The notes: generated by a model from the sequence alone, not told the origin. Counted from the first letter of the stretch, positions 1 to 13,708 are shown. The stretch is DNA of 64,000 bases from Burkholderiales bacterium (GCA_029268225.1 JAJUGJ010000011.1:1-64000), one strand, 5' to 3'. Program-made: numbers and translations.

Positions 1-417
1 GGTGCCCAGGTCGGCCAGGCACAGCTCGGTCTGAATGACCTCGATGTCGGCGATCGGGTCGACCTTGCCGGCCACGTGGATCACGGTGTCGTCTTCAAAG
101 CAGCGCACGACGTTGACGATGGCGTCGGTTTCGCGGATGTGCGAGAGGAACTGGTTGCCCAGGCCTTCACCCTTGGAGGCGCCAGCCACCAGACCGGCGA
201 TGTCCACGAACTCGACGATGGCCGGCAGAATGCGCTCCGGCTTGACGATCTCGGCCAGCTTGTCCAGACGAGGATCGGGCACTTCGACCACGCCCACATT
301 GGGCTCGATGGTGCAGAAGGGATAGTTTTCAGCCGCGATGCCGGCCTTGGTCAACGCGTTGAAGAGGGTGGACTTGCCGACGTTGGGCAGACCCACGATG
401 CCGCACTTGAGGCTCAT
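1..417 (-). CDS. ychF: Ribosome-binding ATPase YchF, N-terminal part (runs off the window)
   Basis: Only the first 139 codons are present; the gene continues beyond base 1. Translated from the ATG at 417, the protein opens [19 protein letters not shown], the P-loop (G1) of the YchF/OLA1 branch of Obg-related GTPases. Further on it reads ...[20 protein letters not shown], and then a [16 protein letters not shown] stretch, the family's G3 region. YchF is a cytoplasmic, ribosome-associated NTPase that typically prefers ATP to GTP. The start is fixed by the conserved N-terminus. The gene is divergent from the response regulator at 814, with a 396-bp gap. Identification is secure; only the 5' part can be judged. 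Confidence 0.95.
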   Translation of the reverse strand, partial: MSLKCGIVGLPNVGKSTLFNALTKAGIAAENYPFCTIEPNVGVVEVPDPRLDKLAEIVKPERILPAIVEFVDIAGLVAGASKGEGLGNQFLSHIRETDAIVNVVRCFEDDTVIHVAGKVDPIADIEVIQTELCLADLGT

Positions 418-813
418 GAAAATTCCTTAGAAATCAGGCCGGTTCACTCTGCGCCTGCTCGGCACGGGGGCGGGGGCCTGAACCTCGCTTGAACTGCGTG
501 GTGGTGGTCGTGGCCGATTGCGCAACGCCTGTCATCAGGCAAGCAAGCTTGCCGAGGGCTGTTTGCATCGGGAACCCGACATTTTAACCCCTTGCCATGT
601 GACCGCGCTCGTGGCGCCTGACGGCGTGCGCTTGCCGCTTGACCTGCTCGGTGAGTCGCGGCTTTGCCCTCAGGTCCTCGTTGGCGCAGAGGCCGCAAGA
701 GCCGTCCTCAATGTGTGATTTGATACCGAATGGCCTGTCCTGATTCGCCAGTTATCACTTTTGCCAGATATGATTCGGGTTGTATCTTGTTGTTACAAAG
801 ACCCTGACCGATC
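418..813. other. Divergent intergenic region between ychF and the HD-GYP regulator
   Basis: No convincing gene lies in these 396 bases; the short open frames lack coding character. Visible elements are a hairpin at 538-553 (GGCAAG, CAAG loop, CTTGCC) preceded by GCCTG-TCAT-CAGGC at about 528-540. On the minus strand there is a TAAAAT hexamer (plus-strand ATTTTA at 581-586) that could be the -10 of ychF, but no good -35 is present. The end near 720-813 is comparatively AT-rich and probably carries the promoter of the plus-strand signalling pair. I could not assign a convincing -35/-10 pair there. Confidence 0.5.
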
Positions 814-1934
814 ATGACGCCGAACACCCCTCCGACGATCCTCGTGGTGGATGACACCCCAGAGAATCTCGCGCTGATAGGCGAGTGCCTGATGGCGGAC
901 TATCAGGTGCGTGTGGCGAACGCGGGGGCGCGTGCTTTGGAGCTGGCTGCGATGGCGCCGCAGCCCGATCTGATTCTGCTCGACGTGATGATGCCAGGCA
1001 TGGACGGCTATGCCGTGCTGCAGCGCTTGAAGGCCGATGTGAACACGGTTCACATTCCGGTGATCTTCGTCACGGCACTGGGGGCGACCGAGGATGAGGC
1101 CTACGGCTTGAGCCTGGGGGCCGCTGACTACATCACCAAACCCGTGCGGCCGGCCATCTTGAGGGCCAGGGTGCAGACGCACCTGCAAATCAAGCAGGCG
1201 CGAGACATCTTGCATCACCACAACGAACAGTTGGAGAGTGAGGTGCAGCGTCGTCTGGCCCAGTATCACAAGGTGCAGGACGTGGCCATGCGCGCACTGG
1301 CCAGTCTGGCTGAAGCCCGTGACAACGAAACCGGGCATCACATCCTGCGCACGCAGTCCTACGTGCGCATCCTGGCACAGGATCTCGCCTGCCAGCCGCG
1401 CGATGCCGCCTTGCTCACGCCGGACGTGATCGAAAACTACACGAAAGCAGCGCCTTTGCACGACATCGGCAAGGTGGGCATCCCAGACAGCATCCTGCTC
1501 AAGCCTGGCAAGTTGACGCCTGATGAGTGGGAGGTGATGAAAACGCACGCGCAGATCGGTGCAGACGCCATCTGGCGCGCCATTCGCAGCGATCCGGAGC
1601 ACGAGGCCGTCGCATTCCTTCAGCCGGCCATCGACATTGCCTGGCATCACCACGAGCGCTGGGACGGCTCAGGCTATCCCTCGGGCCTGCGGGGCGATGC
1701 CATCCCCTTGTCGGCCCGTCTCATGGCCCTGGCCGACGTCTTTGATGCCTTGTTGTCCCCTCGGGTGTACAAGACGGCCATGTCGTTTGACGAGGCGGAT
1801 CGCATCATTCTGGAGGGCCGTGGCACGCACTTTGACCCAGAAGTGGTGGATGCCTATTGCCGTCAGCGTGAGGCGTTCCGCGAAGTTGCTCGGCGATTCG
1901 CCGCTCCATCCCCTCGCGCTGAGCTTGAGGCGGC

Positions 1935-1938
<4 letters not shown>
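814..1938 (+). CDS. Two-component response regulator with HD-GYP output domain (probable cyclic-di-GMP phosphodiesterase)
   Basis: 374 residues. The N-terminal receiver domain (about 8-125) has the acidic pair in VVDDTPEN, phospho-acceptor Asp57 in LILLDVMMPGMDG and the conserved Lys in YITKPV. A coiled linker (about 125-160) leads to an HD-GYP domain (about 165-350) with the HD pair at His216-Asp217 in LHDIGKVGIPD, HHHERWDGSGYP and the YP-x-G-L-x-G segment. Such proteins hydrolyse cyclic-di-GMP in the cytoplasm when the receiver is phosphorylated. The stop overlaps the start of the downstream hybrid kinase (ATGA at 1935-1938), so the two are co-translated and the kinase is the likely partner. 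The start lacks a strong Shine-Dalgarno sequence. Domain assignment is firm; enzymatic activity is inferred from the intact motifs. Confidence 0.93.
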
Positions 1939-6647
<4,709 letters not shown>

Positions 6648-6736
6648 GGCACCTCAAACCGCATGGTTGCGAATTCATATTAGATTAACGGGCCTGCAGT
6701 GCTGCCTGGCGGCGCGCTGCATCCCCTTCAGTCTGG

Positions 6737-7906
6737 ATGGTTCTCATGAGTGCGACCGGTTTCGATGTGTATGTGAGTGGTTCAGGTGCCGTCGCCATGA
6801 GCCTGACGCTGGCCTTGTCGGCCGAGGGGTGGCGGGTCGCATGGGCCAAGGCGCCAGATTCTGCCCGACCTGCGCAAGCTGATGTGCGCACCTATGCCCT
6901 CAATGCCCGCGCCATCGCCTTGCTGGAGCGCCTGCGCGTGTGGCCTGCACTCAAAGCCTGGTCGGCTCCCGTGTTCGACATGAAGATCGCTGGCGATGCG
7001 GGCGGGGCTGTGTCATTTTCAGCCTGGCAGCAGCGCGTGCCGGAGCTTGCGTGGATTGTCGATGCGGCGGCTCTGGAGCGTTTGCTGGGGGAGGCCTTGC
7101 GCTTTGCGCCGCGTGTGGAGATTGTCTCGCCCTTGCAGGGTGGGCGCGCCCCTGTTCAGTCTGCATTGTTGGCCATCTGTGAAGGCAAGCACTCCGGCAC
7201 CCGTGCAGATTTGGGGGTTGAATTCACCCGCCAGGACTACGGGCACTGGGGTGTGGCCACTCGCCTGAGGGCAGAGCGCCCTCACAACGGGGTAGCCCGT
7301 CAGTGGTTCCGTTCGCCCGACATCTTGGCGCTCCTGCCCTTCAATCAACCTGATCCCGGTGCGTCCTACGGGCTGGTCTGGTCTGTACCCAAGGAGCGTG
7401 CGGAGCATCTGTTGGCCTTGAGCGTCGCCGATTTCGAGTTGGAACTCAACGACGCCGTGCTGCAATCCTCCCCTGAGGCTGCCGAGCAGGTCGGCCACCT
7501 CAGTGTGGCCTCCGAGGTGGCCGGATGGCCGCTCGCACTTGCTCAGGCCGATCGTTGGATTGGCCCCGGCTGGGTCTTGCTGGGCGATGCCGCGCATCAG
7601 GTGCACCCTCTGGCTGGTCAGGGTCTCAACCTGGGCCTGGCCGATGTCGACACCTTGGTCGATGTCTTGCGCGAAGCACGCGCGCGCGAACCCTGGCGAT
7701 CCCTGGGCGACGAACGCACGCTGCGTCGCTACGTGCGCCGGCGCGAGGCGCCGACACGGGCCATGGCTGGCCTCACCGACAGCTTGTTGCACCTGTTTGC
7801 CGACCAGCGCGGGCCCATGAAAGACCTCCGCAACGCCGGCATGACCTTGGTGGAGCGACTGGGTCCTGTCAAACAATGGTTGGTGGGTCGTGCGCTGGAC
7901 GCCTGA
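6737..7906 (+). CDS. FAD-dependent aromatic hydroxylase of the UbiH/UbiF/Coq6 family
   Basis: 389 residues. The N-terminal FAD-binding fold has a GSGAVAMSLTLAL dinucleotide motif following DVYVS. The second FAD motif near the C-terminus reads GWVLLGDAAHQVHPLAGQG, followed by NLGLAD, which is diagnostic of ubiquinone-biosynthesis hydroxylases. These flavoproteins hydroxylate the ring of polyprenyl-phenol intermediates in ubiquinone synthesis at the inner membrane. The ring position (C5, C6 or C1) cannot be decided from this sequence. An alternative ATG at 6746 would remove only three residues, and neither start has a clear Shine-Dalgarno sequence. It lies 33 bp upstream of dsbC in the same direction. 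Confidence 0.88.
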   Translation: MVLMSATGFDVYVSGSGAVAMSLTLALSAEGWRVAWAKAPDSARPAQADVRTYALNARAIALLERLRVWPALKAWSAPVFDMKIAGDAGGAVSFSAWQQRVPELAWIVDAAALERLLGEALRFAPRVEIVSPLQGGRAPVQSALLAICEGKHSGTRADLGVEFTRQDYGHWGVATRLRAERPHNGVARQWFRSPDILALLPFNQPDPGASYGLVWSVPKERAEHLLALSVADFELELNDAVLQSSPEAAEQVGHLSVASEVAGWPLALAQADRWIGPGWVLLGDAAHQVHPLAGQGLNLGLADVDTLVDVLREARAREPWRSLGDERTLRRYVRRREAPTRAMAGLTDSLLHLFADQRGPMKDLRNAGMTLVERLGPVKQWLVGRALDA

Positions 7907-7939
7907 CCCTCTCTCACCGATCACTCACAAAGGAACAAG

Positions 7940-8695
7940 ATGAACGGTCTGTTTCGTGGCCTGACGCTGGCTGCACTTTCTCTCTCCCTGATGAGCGCTG
8001 GTCAGGCGCAGACGACCGACATTCCGGCAGCCCAACTCAAGGCCCTTCAGCAGAAGCTGGCTCAGCGGCTGCCCACGCTGCCCCCCGTTGAGTCGGCACG
8101 CACCACCCCCATGAGCGGGCTGATCGAGTTGAAGGTCGGGAATTCGGTGTTCTACAGTGATGCCACGGGTGAATACCTCATTGAGGGGCACATGCTGGAA
8201 ACCCGTACCCGGCGTGACCTGACTGCCGAGCGCCTGGAAGACATCAATCGTGTGGCGTTCGACACCTTTCCCTTCCAGGACGCGATCGTTTGGAAGAACG
8301 GCACAGGCAAGCGACGCCTGGTGGTGTTTGCCGACCCGAACTGTGGCTACTGCAAGCAACTCGAGCGCGAACTGCAGAAGGTCAAGGACATCACGGTGTA
8401 CACCCTGTTGATCCCCATCTTGGGCGCAGACTCACGCGCCAAATCTGAAAGTATCTGGTGCATGAAGGATCGCACCGGTGCCTGGTTGGACTGGATGATC
8501 GACAACAAGGCGCCTGCCCGTGCTTTCGGCAAGTGCACCACTCCCATGCAGCGCAATCTCGCGTTGGCGCAGCGCTTGGGCGTCAACGGCACGCCGGCCA
8601 TGTTCTTTGAAGACGGCACCCGTCTCGCGGCTGCGGCGCCTCTGGCCACCATCGAGCAGCGCCTTTCCCAGGCCAGTGCCAAGGCAGGACGCTGA
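7940..8695 (+). CDS. dsbC: Periplasmic thiol:disulfide isomerase DsbC
   Basis: 251 residues with a Sec signal peptide (hydrophobic core within residues 5-22, likely cleavage after SAGQAQ). The N-terminal dimerisation domain includes GLIELKVGNSVFYSDATGEY, typical of DsbC. The thioredoxin-like domain has the active-site motif CGYC in FADPNCGYCKQLE. Two further cysteines (in IWCMKD and GKCTTP) match the second, structural disulfide of DsbC, and a GVNGTPAMFFEDG segment supplies the cis-Pro loop. The role is to correct wrong disulfides in the periplasm, with DsbD as reductant. The start is preceded by AAAGGAACAAG, a good ribosome binding site. It converges on the M61 peptidase gene with a 21-bp gap. 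Confidence 0.93.
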   Translation: MNGLFRGLTLAALSLSLMSAGQAQTTDIPAAQLKALQQKLAQRLPTLPPVESARTTPMSGLIELKVGNSVFYSDATGEYLIEGHMLETRTRRDLTAERLEDINRVAFDTFPFQDAIVWKNGTGKRRLVVFADPNCGYCKQLERELQKVKDITVYTLLIPILGADSRAKSESIWCMKDRTGAWLDWMIDNKAPARAFGKCTTPMQRNLALAQRLGVNGTPAMFFEDGTRLAAAAPLATIEQRLSQASAKAGR

Positions 8696-8716
8696 TCGAG
8701 CTTGCGCCTCGGCGGC

Positions 8717-10522
8717 TCAGACCTTCAGCCAGTTGGCGCGGCGCGCGAGCGCTTGCGCATCCACTGGGTCGTTCGCCAAAGCCAGGGCCACGGTTTCCCC
8801 ACCCGTGTTTGGCAGCACCGGCAGGGTCAGGCTCAACACGCGTTGATCGCGGCAGACCAGCAGCGTCTGAGGCCGGCTGGCGTCGTGCCATTGGGCGAGG
8901 TCATCGGCACGCTTGATGCGCCATTCGCCCAACGCCAGCAATTCATCGCCGGCACTCAGCCCCATTTGCTCGGCCACGCTGCCATGCATGACGGCCAGCA
9001 CCTGTTGGGCCCCGCCACGCTCTCCGATGCGTGCACCCAGCCGCTGAGCCATGCTGCCGGCTTGCGTGTGCCAGTCCACGCCCTGCCCGCGCAACAAGGT
9101 CGCCAGAGGCAGGTCTTCGCATCCCTCGGTCCAGTTGTCGAGCAAGGCACGCCAACTGTTTGGCATGTCAGCCCCATGGGGTGAAGCGAATACGGATGTC
9201 GGCGGAGGGTGCCCTGCCTCATCTGCCAGCGCCTGAGCCACATCATCCTGGGTGATGGGACGCCTCAGTTTCCACAAACGCAACATCACGCCATCCAGCG
9301 TGGGGCCTGCGCCCGATTCGGTCGTGGATGGCAGTTGGCGCAAAGTCAGGTCCAGCGCCAAGCCCACCAACGCCCCCTTGGTGTAGTAGCTCACCGTGGC
9401 ATTGGCGGTGTTTTCATCCTGGCGGTAGTAACGTGTCCAGGCATCGAAACTCGCCTGCGCCACGCTGTAATCCAGGCGCCCAGGCGTGGCGAGCACCTGG
9501 TTGATGGTTTTGCTCAGCAACTTCAGGTAAGTGTTTGCGTCGATCAGGCCGGTGCGCAACAAGAACTGATCGTCGTAGTACGAGGTGAAGCCCTCGAAGA
9601 ACCACAGCATGCGGGTGTGGTTCTCCTGCGTGTAGTCGTAAGGCGCAAACTCCACCGGCTTGAGCCGCTTCACATTCCATGTGTGGAAGTACTCATGACT
9701 GATCAGACCCAGCAAAGTGGTGTAGCTGTCCTTGTTCAGCGCGTGACCTCGTCGCGGCAGGTCACGCCGTCCACAAATCAAGGCCGTGCTCTGACGGTGC
9801 TCCAGACCGCCATAGCCGTCGTCCACGACATTGAGCATGAACACATAGTGAGTGAATGGCACCTTGCGGCGACCATGCCAGAAGCTGATCTGGGCCTCGC
9901 AAATGCGCTGGGTATCGTCCAACAGACGTTGGCCATCAAAGTCGTCCGTGGCGCCCGCCACGACGAACTCGTGCCGCACACCCCGCACCGTGAACTCACC
10001 ATGCCAGAACGTGCCCAGTTCGACCGGGTGATCAATCAGTGCGTCGTAATCTGGCGCCTCGTAGTCGCCCAGCCCTTGCGCATTCACTTTCACGGCAGGC
10101 AAGGCCGTTGCCACGCGCCAGCCCTTGGGCAGACCGGTGATCTTCACGCGCTGGGCCTGGCATTCGAATCCCTCGGCTTTGAGGAACACGCTGGTGCCGT
10201 TGAAAAACCCCCGCCGTGCATCCAAAAACGCCGTGCGCACCGAGGTGTCGAATGCGTAGACCTCGTAGCGCAAGGTCAACGGGCCCGTTCCGGTGTTCTC
10301 GACACGCCATGTGCATTTGTCCAGGGGCACGACAGGCACCGATGCCCCGTTCTGCGTGGCAGCGATCGGTGACAGATGCCGAGCGAACTCTCGCACCAGA
10401 TAACTCCCGGGAATCCACACTGGCAGGCTCACAACCTGACCCGGTTGTGGGCGGGCCACGCGCATCGTGACCTGGAATCGATGGGTGTGGGCGTTGCCCA
10501 CTTCAATGCGGAAATCAATCAT
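8717..10522 (-). CDS. M61 family (glycyl-aminopeptidase-type) metallopeptidase with PDZ domain
   Basis: 601 residues. The N-terminal beta-rich domain begins MIDFRIEVGNAHTHRFQVTM, as in bacterial M61 proteins. The central domain holds the zinc motif HEYFH in ISHEYFHTWNVKRLKP, followed by LWFFEGFTSYYDD, whose Glu is the probable third zinc ligand. Near the C-terminus a PDZ-like segment reads VLAVMHGSVAEQMGLSAGDELLALG. No signal peptide is evident, so it may be cytoplasmic. The substrate of M61 enzymes of this bacterial type is poorly known. The neighbouring DUF3429 gene lies upstream on the same strand, separated by 27 bp, so they may be co-transcribed. Confidence 0.9.
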   Translation of the reverse strand: MIDFRIEVGNAHTHRFQVTMRVARPQPGQVVSLPVWIPGSYLVREFARHLSPIAATQNGASVPVVPLDKCTWRVENTGTGPLTLRYEVYAFDTSVRTAFLDARRGFFNGTSVFLKAEGFECQAQRVKITGLPKGWRVATALPAVKVNAQGLGDYEAPDYDALIDHPVELGTFWHGEFTVRGVRHEFVVAGATDDFDGQRLLDDTQRICEAQISFWHGRRKVPFTHYVFMLNVVDDGYGGLEHRQSTALICGRRDLPRRGHALNKDSYTTLLGLISHEYFHTWNVKRLKPVEFAPYDYTQENHTRMLWFFEGFTSYYDDQFLLRTGLIDANTYLKLLSKTINQVLATPGRLDYSVAQASFDAWTRYYRQDENTANATVSYYTKGALVGLALDLTLRQLPSTTESGAGPTLDGVMLRLWKLRRPITQDDVAQALADEAGHPPPTSVFASPHGADMPNSWRALLDNWTEGCEDLPLATLLRGQGVDWHTQAGSMAQRLGARIGERGGAQQVLAVMHGSVAEQMGLSAGDELLALGEWRIKRADDLAQWHDASRPQTLLVCRDQRVLSLTLPVLPNTGGETVALALANDPVDAQALARRANWLKV

Positions 10523-10549
10523 GACAAGTGCGCGTACTGGCGGTGACGT

Positions 10550-11044
10550 TCAGATCTGGGCCGCGGCAAGGAAGCAGCACAGGCTGGCCACCACGGTCAA
10601 ACGAAAACGCAGGGTCAGCCAGCCTGCGGTGCCCATGGCGGGATACAGCTTGCGGTCGATCAGATAGCAGGCAATCAGCACAAAGCCAATCAGCGCCAAG
10701 CCCGCGTAGGGGGGCATCACCACAGCCACCAGGCCCGCCAATGAGTAGGCAATACCCACCCACAGCGCACGTTGATGCAAGCTGGATTCTGAGGCACCGA
10801 CGCCCGACTGCCACATCAGCATTCCCCAGTGCAGTCCGCCCAGGAAGGACACCACCAGCGCAGCGTAGGCGGTGAGGCCACGCACCACGAAGAAGAACGG
10901 GTCATCATCCATGCGTGTGCCCAGCAGCCACACAAACAAGGCGCCGGCAATGAAAGGCAGCAAGCCCAGGTAACCCAGGCGTCGGGCCAGCGGGCCTGGC
11001 TCGGCATGGTGGTGGGCGGGCAGGGGGGCAGAAGCGGAAGACAT
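10550..11044 (-). CDS. DUF3429-type small integral membrane protein
   Basis: About 164 residues starting from the ATG at 11044; an upstream TTG at 11062 would add six residues. Four to five hydrophobic segments are visible: YLGLLPFIAGALFVWLL, a stretch around FVVRGLTAYAALVVSFLGG, ALWVGIAYSLAGLVAVV, and ALIGFVLIACYLI. A conserved-looking motif, SFLGGLHWGM, follows the second helix and is characteristic of DUF3429. The N-terminus is His/Ala/Pro-rich and likely cytoplasmic. The function is unknown. It sits upstream of the M61 peptidase on the same strand. Confidence 0.8.
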   Translation of the reverse strand: MSSASAPLPAHHHAEPGPLARRLGYLGLLPFIAGALFVWLLGTRMDDDPFFFVVRGLTAYAALVVSFLGGLHWGMLMWQSGVGASESSLHQRALWVGIAYSLAGLVAVVMPPYAGLALIGFVLIACYLIDRKLYPAMGTAGWLTLRFRLTVVASLCCFLAAAQI

Positions 11045-11164
11045 GGCAGACAAACCTGTCAAGAAGCGGTGAATGAAAAAACCTTGCCCATCATTGTGGC
11101 AAGAAGAGCCAATCCTGAGCGTTGTACAGGTCGATGGCCGGCATCACGCCCGAGCTTGACCGCG

Positions 11165-11986
11165 TCATGAAGCCAGCCAGCTGAACACAGCTGGAACCTT
11201 GTCTGGCAGATTCAAAGGGCGCTTGCGCCATTGCTCCACTGTCGCAGTGCGGCTCCAGCCATCCGCCAGAGTCAGGCCGCAACTCACGCTCAGCAGGGTG
11301 TCGAGCTGCAGGTGCTGCACCAATGCTTGCCACAGTGCGGCATTGCGGTAGGGCGTCTCGATCACCAACTGGGTCTGGTGGCTCTTGCGCGAAAGCAGCT
11401 CCAGGTCCCTGATGCGTTGTACACGCTGACTGGCTTCCACTGGCAGATAGCCCACAAAGGCGAAACTCTGTCCATGCAGACCGCTGGCGGCCAAAGCCAG
11501 CACCAGAGAGCTGGGGCCAGCAAAGGGCACCACCTCAATGCCGGCGCGGTGTGCCGCCAGCACGACCGCCGACCCTGGATCTGCCACCGCGGGTAAGCCA
11601 GCTTCCGAGATCAGTCCCACATCATGTCCTGCCAGGGCAGGGGCCAACAAGGCACGCACCGCCTGATCTTGCCCACTGCCCGGCTTCTTCTGCCCCCCCT
11701 TGGGCGGCCGAGGCAGCACTTGAATGTCTTGCTCCTGAATGGGCGTGAGCAACGCTTGTACCTCTGCCACACGTTTGAGAAAGGCGCGGGTGGTTTTGGC
11801 GTTTTCTGCCACCCAGTAACGCAGCCCGGCCGCTGCCTGCAAGGCACCGAGGGGCAACACCTCACGCAGGTCGGGCAAGGGGCTCTCTCCCGGCTCCCCC
11901 GTGCAACCCAGATCCAGTGTGTTGGGGATCAGCAGCAGGCGCCCTTTTTTCTGTGCAGGGCTGACAGATGTGTCATTCAAAGGCAT
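11165..11986 (-). CDS. SAM-dependent methyltransferase, tetrapyrrole methylase/RsmI-like family
   Basis: 273 residues from the ATG at 11986 (MPLNDTSVSPAQKKGRLLLI). The motif EAGLPAVADPGSAVVLAAH followed by VVPFAGPSSLVLALAASG matches the SAM/substrate-binding core of the tetrapyrrole methylase superfamily, the same region that is conserved in RsmI. It is divergent enough from RsmI, particularly in the N-terminal LIPNTLDLGC segment, that I do not assign that name. The substrate may be rRNA or another small acceptor. It lies 13 bp downstream of maf on the same strand, suggesting co-transcription. The longer reading from 12031 would overlap maf and is less likely. Confidence 0.82.
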   Translation of the reverse strand: MPLNDTSVSPAQKKGRLLLIPNTLDLGCTGEPGESPLPDLREVLPLGALQAAAGLRYWVAENAKTTRAFLKRVAEVQALLTPIQEQDIQVLPRPPKGGQKKPGSGQDQAVRALLAPALAGHDVGLISEAGLPAVADPGSAVVLAAHRAGIEVVPFAGPSSLVLALAASGLHGQSFAFVGYLPVEASQRVQRIRDLELLSRKSHQTQLVIETPYRNAALWQALVQHLQLDTLLSVSCGLTLADGWSRTATVEQWRKRPLNLPDKVPAVFSWLAS

Positions 11987-11999
11987 GGCGCAATGTGGT

Positions 12000-12644
12000 T
12001 CATTCAAAAAGGTGAGGGCGGTCCAGGACATTCAGCCCCGCAGCGTGGAGCAGTCCGGTCGTGGCGATCAGTGGCAAGCCCACCAGCGCCGTTGGGTCGT
12101 CGGAGTCAATGCGCTCCAGCAGTGCAATTCCCAGCCCTTCGCATTTGGCGCTGCCGGCGCAGTCATACGGCTGCTCCAGGCGTAGATAGGTCTCGATCGC
12201 TTCGTCGCTGAGTGCGCGGAACTGCACCGCCACCGTGTGAAGTGCTGTCTGCTCAAAGCCGGTAGCGGCGCGCTTCACGCACACGGCCGTGTGAAAGCGC
12301 ACCGTCTGGCCCCGCATGGCTTGCAACTGAGCCTTGGCGCGCGCATGGTTGCCCGGCTTGCCCAAGGCCTGCCTCGCCAGATCGGCCACCTGGTCAGACC
12401 CTATCACCACTGCATCGCCCTCGCACTGTTGCGCCACAGCCCGTGCCTTCAAGGCCGCCAGCCTCAATGCGGTCTGCACTGGCGCTTCGCCAGCCAGGGG
12501 GCGTTCATCGACCTCGGGCGACTTGACCTCAAATGGCCATTGCAATCGCGCCAGTAACTCGCGGCGATATGGGGAGGTTGAACCCAGTACCAGACGAAGT
12601 GATGGGTGTGTGGGGGATGAGGTGGGGGGCAAAACAGCGTGCAT
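12000..12644 (-). CDS. Maf-family nucleoside triphosphate pyrophosphatase (YceF type)
   Basis: 214 residues from the ATG at 12644. The N-terminal signature LVLGSTSPYRRELLARL is the Maf phosphate-binding motif, and EVDERPLAGEAP follows. Further features are IGSDQVADL, with the catalytic Asp, and a C-terminal GLGIALLERIDSDDPTALVGLP segment. Maf proteins hydrolyse non-canonical or modified NTPs in the cytoplasm. The neighbours yceD-rpmF-plsX are the same as those of E. coli yceF, whose product acts on 7-methyl-GTP, so that subfamily is favoured over the dTTP/UTP type. It is divergent from yceD with a gap of only 36 bp, so the two promoters must overlap. The start agrees with the family N-terminus; longer readings into yceD are antisense artefacts. 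Confidence 0.9.
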   Translation of the reverse strand: MHAVLPPTSSPTHPSLRLVLGSTSPYRRELLARLQWPFEVKSPEVDERPLAGEAPVQTALRLAALKARAVAQQCEGDAVVIGSDQVADLARQALGKPGNHARAKAQLQAMRGQTVRFHTAVCVKRAATGFEQTALHTVAVQFRALSDEAIETYLRLEQPYDCAGSAKCEGLGIALLERIDSDDPTALVGLPLIATTGLLHAAGLNVLDRPHLFE

Positions 12645-12680
12645 GCCACCATTGTCCTCGCAGCCTCTACACTGGCGGCC

Positions 12681-13292
12681 ATGAAAGCACGTACTTTTGT
12701 TCCCCGCAAACTGGACATGGGGGCCTTCCTGGAGTCGGGCGAGGCGCTCTCGGGGGATTTGCCTGTGGGTGAGCTTCCGCGTTTGAGCGAGGGGCTTTGC
12801 CCGGATTTTGATTTGACCAGTCTGCCGCACGTTACCTGGTCTGCCCAAGGGCGCCTGGTACCCCAGCGCATGAGCCCACCTCAGATGTGGCTGGATCTCG
12901 AGGCGCGGGCCGAATTGGCGTGGGAGTGTCAGCGTTGCCTGCAGCCCGTCACCGAGTCGGTGCATGTGCGTCGCAGCATCCGGTTTGCCAAAGACGAAGC
13001 GGAGGCCGCCGCACTCGACGCCGAGTCCGACGAGGACGTGCTGGCCTTGTCTCGCGTTTTCGATCTGCTCGAACTGGTGGAAGACGAACTCATCATGGCG
13101 CAACCCATCGTGCCACGCCATGACGTGTGTCCGACCGATGTGGACACCTTGATGCACAATGACGCCGAGACACCGGTGCCAGGCGCAGCACCTGAACCGG
13201 CCCAAGCGGCCGCAGATGCCTCCGCCACCACTGCCTCAGGACGCCCCAATCCCTTTGCGGTGTTGGCCGCGTTGAAAAAGGACGGCAAGTAA
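12681..13292 (+). CDS. yceD: DUF177 protein YceD (23S rRNA accumulation protein)
   Basis: 203 residues from the ATG at 12681 (MKARTFVPRKLDMGAFLES). It carries the family signature ELAWECQRCLQPV with the C-x2-C pair, followed by acidic FAKDEAEAAALDAESDED, and LVEDELIMAQPIVPRH. In E. coli YceD is needed for normal 23S rRNA levels and is encoded directly upstream of rpmF, as here. The C-terminal 40 residues are Ala/Pro/Thr-rich and probably disordered, ending NPFAVLAALKKDGK, the usual C-terminal sequence of this family. The rpmF promoter starts immediately after its stop codon. Confidence 0.92.
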   Translation: MKARTFVPRKLDMGAFLESGEALSGDLPVGELPRLSEGLCPDFDLTSLPHVTWSAQGRLVPQRMSPPQMWLDLEARAELAWECQRCLQPVTESVHVRRSIRFAKDEAEAAALDAESDEDVLALSRVFDLLELVEDELIMAQPIVPRHDVCPTDVDTLMHNDAETPVPGAAPEPAQAAADASATTASGRPNPFAVLAALKKDGK

Positions 13293-13293
13293 T

Positions 13294-13323
13294 TTGTCGG
13301 CACGACCTGTCTCGTGCTAGAAT
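13294..13323 (+). promoter_or_regulatory. Probable sigma-70 promoter of rpmF
   Basis: A -35 element TTGTCG (13294-13299) and a -10 element TAGAAT (13318-13323) are separated by 18 bp. The promoter starts two bases after the yceD stop codon and would initiate near 13330, giving rpmF a leader of about 158 nt. It is inferred from consensus similarity only. Confidence 0.6.
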
Positions 13324-13329
13324 TGCAAG

Positions 13330-13487
13330 CTTTCCGGGTAGACCGGAATCAAATCAATACTTTTCCTTAACACTTGCGGACTGCAAGGCGGCCAGTATCC
13401 AGAGGCGGTTTTCACCCTCTTGAAGCTGGTGACGGTGTGGTCTGACAACCCACGGGCTGCCTGAAGCCCGTTTATCGGAGTTCCATC
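13330..13487 (+). promoter_or_regulatory. Structured leader of rpmF
   Basis: The interval between the presumed start site and the rpmF ATG holds two clear hairpins. One is at 13332-13348 (TTCCGG, five-base loop, CCGGAA). The other is at 13453-13470 (CGGGCT, six-base loop, AGCCCG), followed by TTT and then the ribosome binding site GGAG at 13477-13480. The second hairpin sits seven nucleotides before the ribosome binding site, a position suited to translational control or attenuation of L32. No protein or RNA family is recognised. Confidence 0.45.
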
Positions 13488-13670
13488 ATGGCCGTTCAGC
13501 AAAACAAGAAATCGCCCTCCAAGCGTGGCATGCACCGCTCGCACAATGCACTGGTGACCCCGGGCACGGCCGTTGAAGCCACCACCGGTGAAACCCATCT
13601 GCGTCACCACATCAGCCCCACCGGTTTCTACCGTGGTCGCAAGGTTCTGAAGACCAAGGCTGACGCCTGA
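13488..13670 (+). CDS. rpmF: 50S ribosomal protein L32
   Basis: 60 residues, the normal length for bacterial L32. The sequence begins [20 protein letters not shown], the standard L32 N-terminus, and continues with a [20 protein letters not shown] segment. The zinc-binding cysteines found in some L32 proteins are absent, as in the Cys-free form common in proteobacteria. It is a component of the large ribosomal subunit. A good GGAG ribosome binding site lies eight bases upstream. The gene is followed by a strong intrinsic terminator before plsX. Confidence 0.98.
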   Translation: MAVQQNKKSPSKRGMHRSHNALVTPGTAVEATTGETHLRHHISPTGFYRGRKVLKTKADA

Positions 13671-13708
13671 TCAGTCTGCCCGGCATGTCCGGGCGTGACG
13701 CAAGCCGC

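Noticed and set aside
10160..10175. A tRNA T-loop-like string (ATTCGAATCC)
   Set aside because: It lies inside the M61 peptidase gene, with no acceptor, anticodon or D-arm.
12645..13205. An N-terminal extension of maf by 187 residues
   Set aside because: It runs antisense through yceD; the conserved Maf motif begins just after the ATG at 12644.
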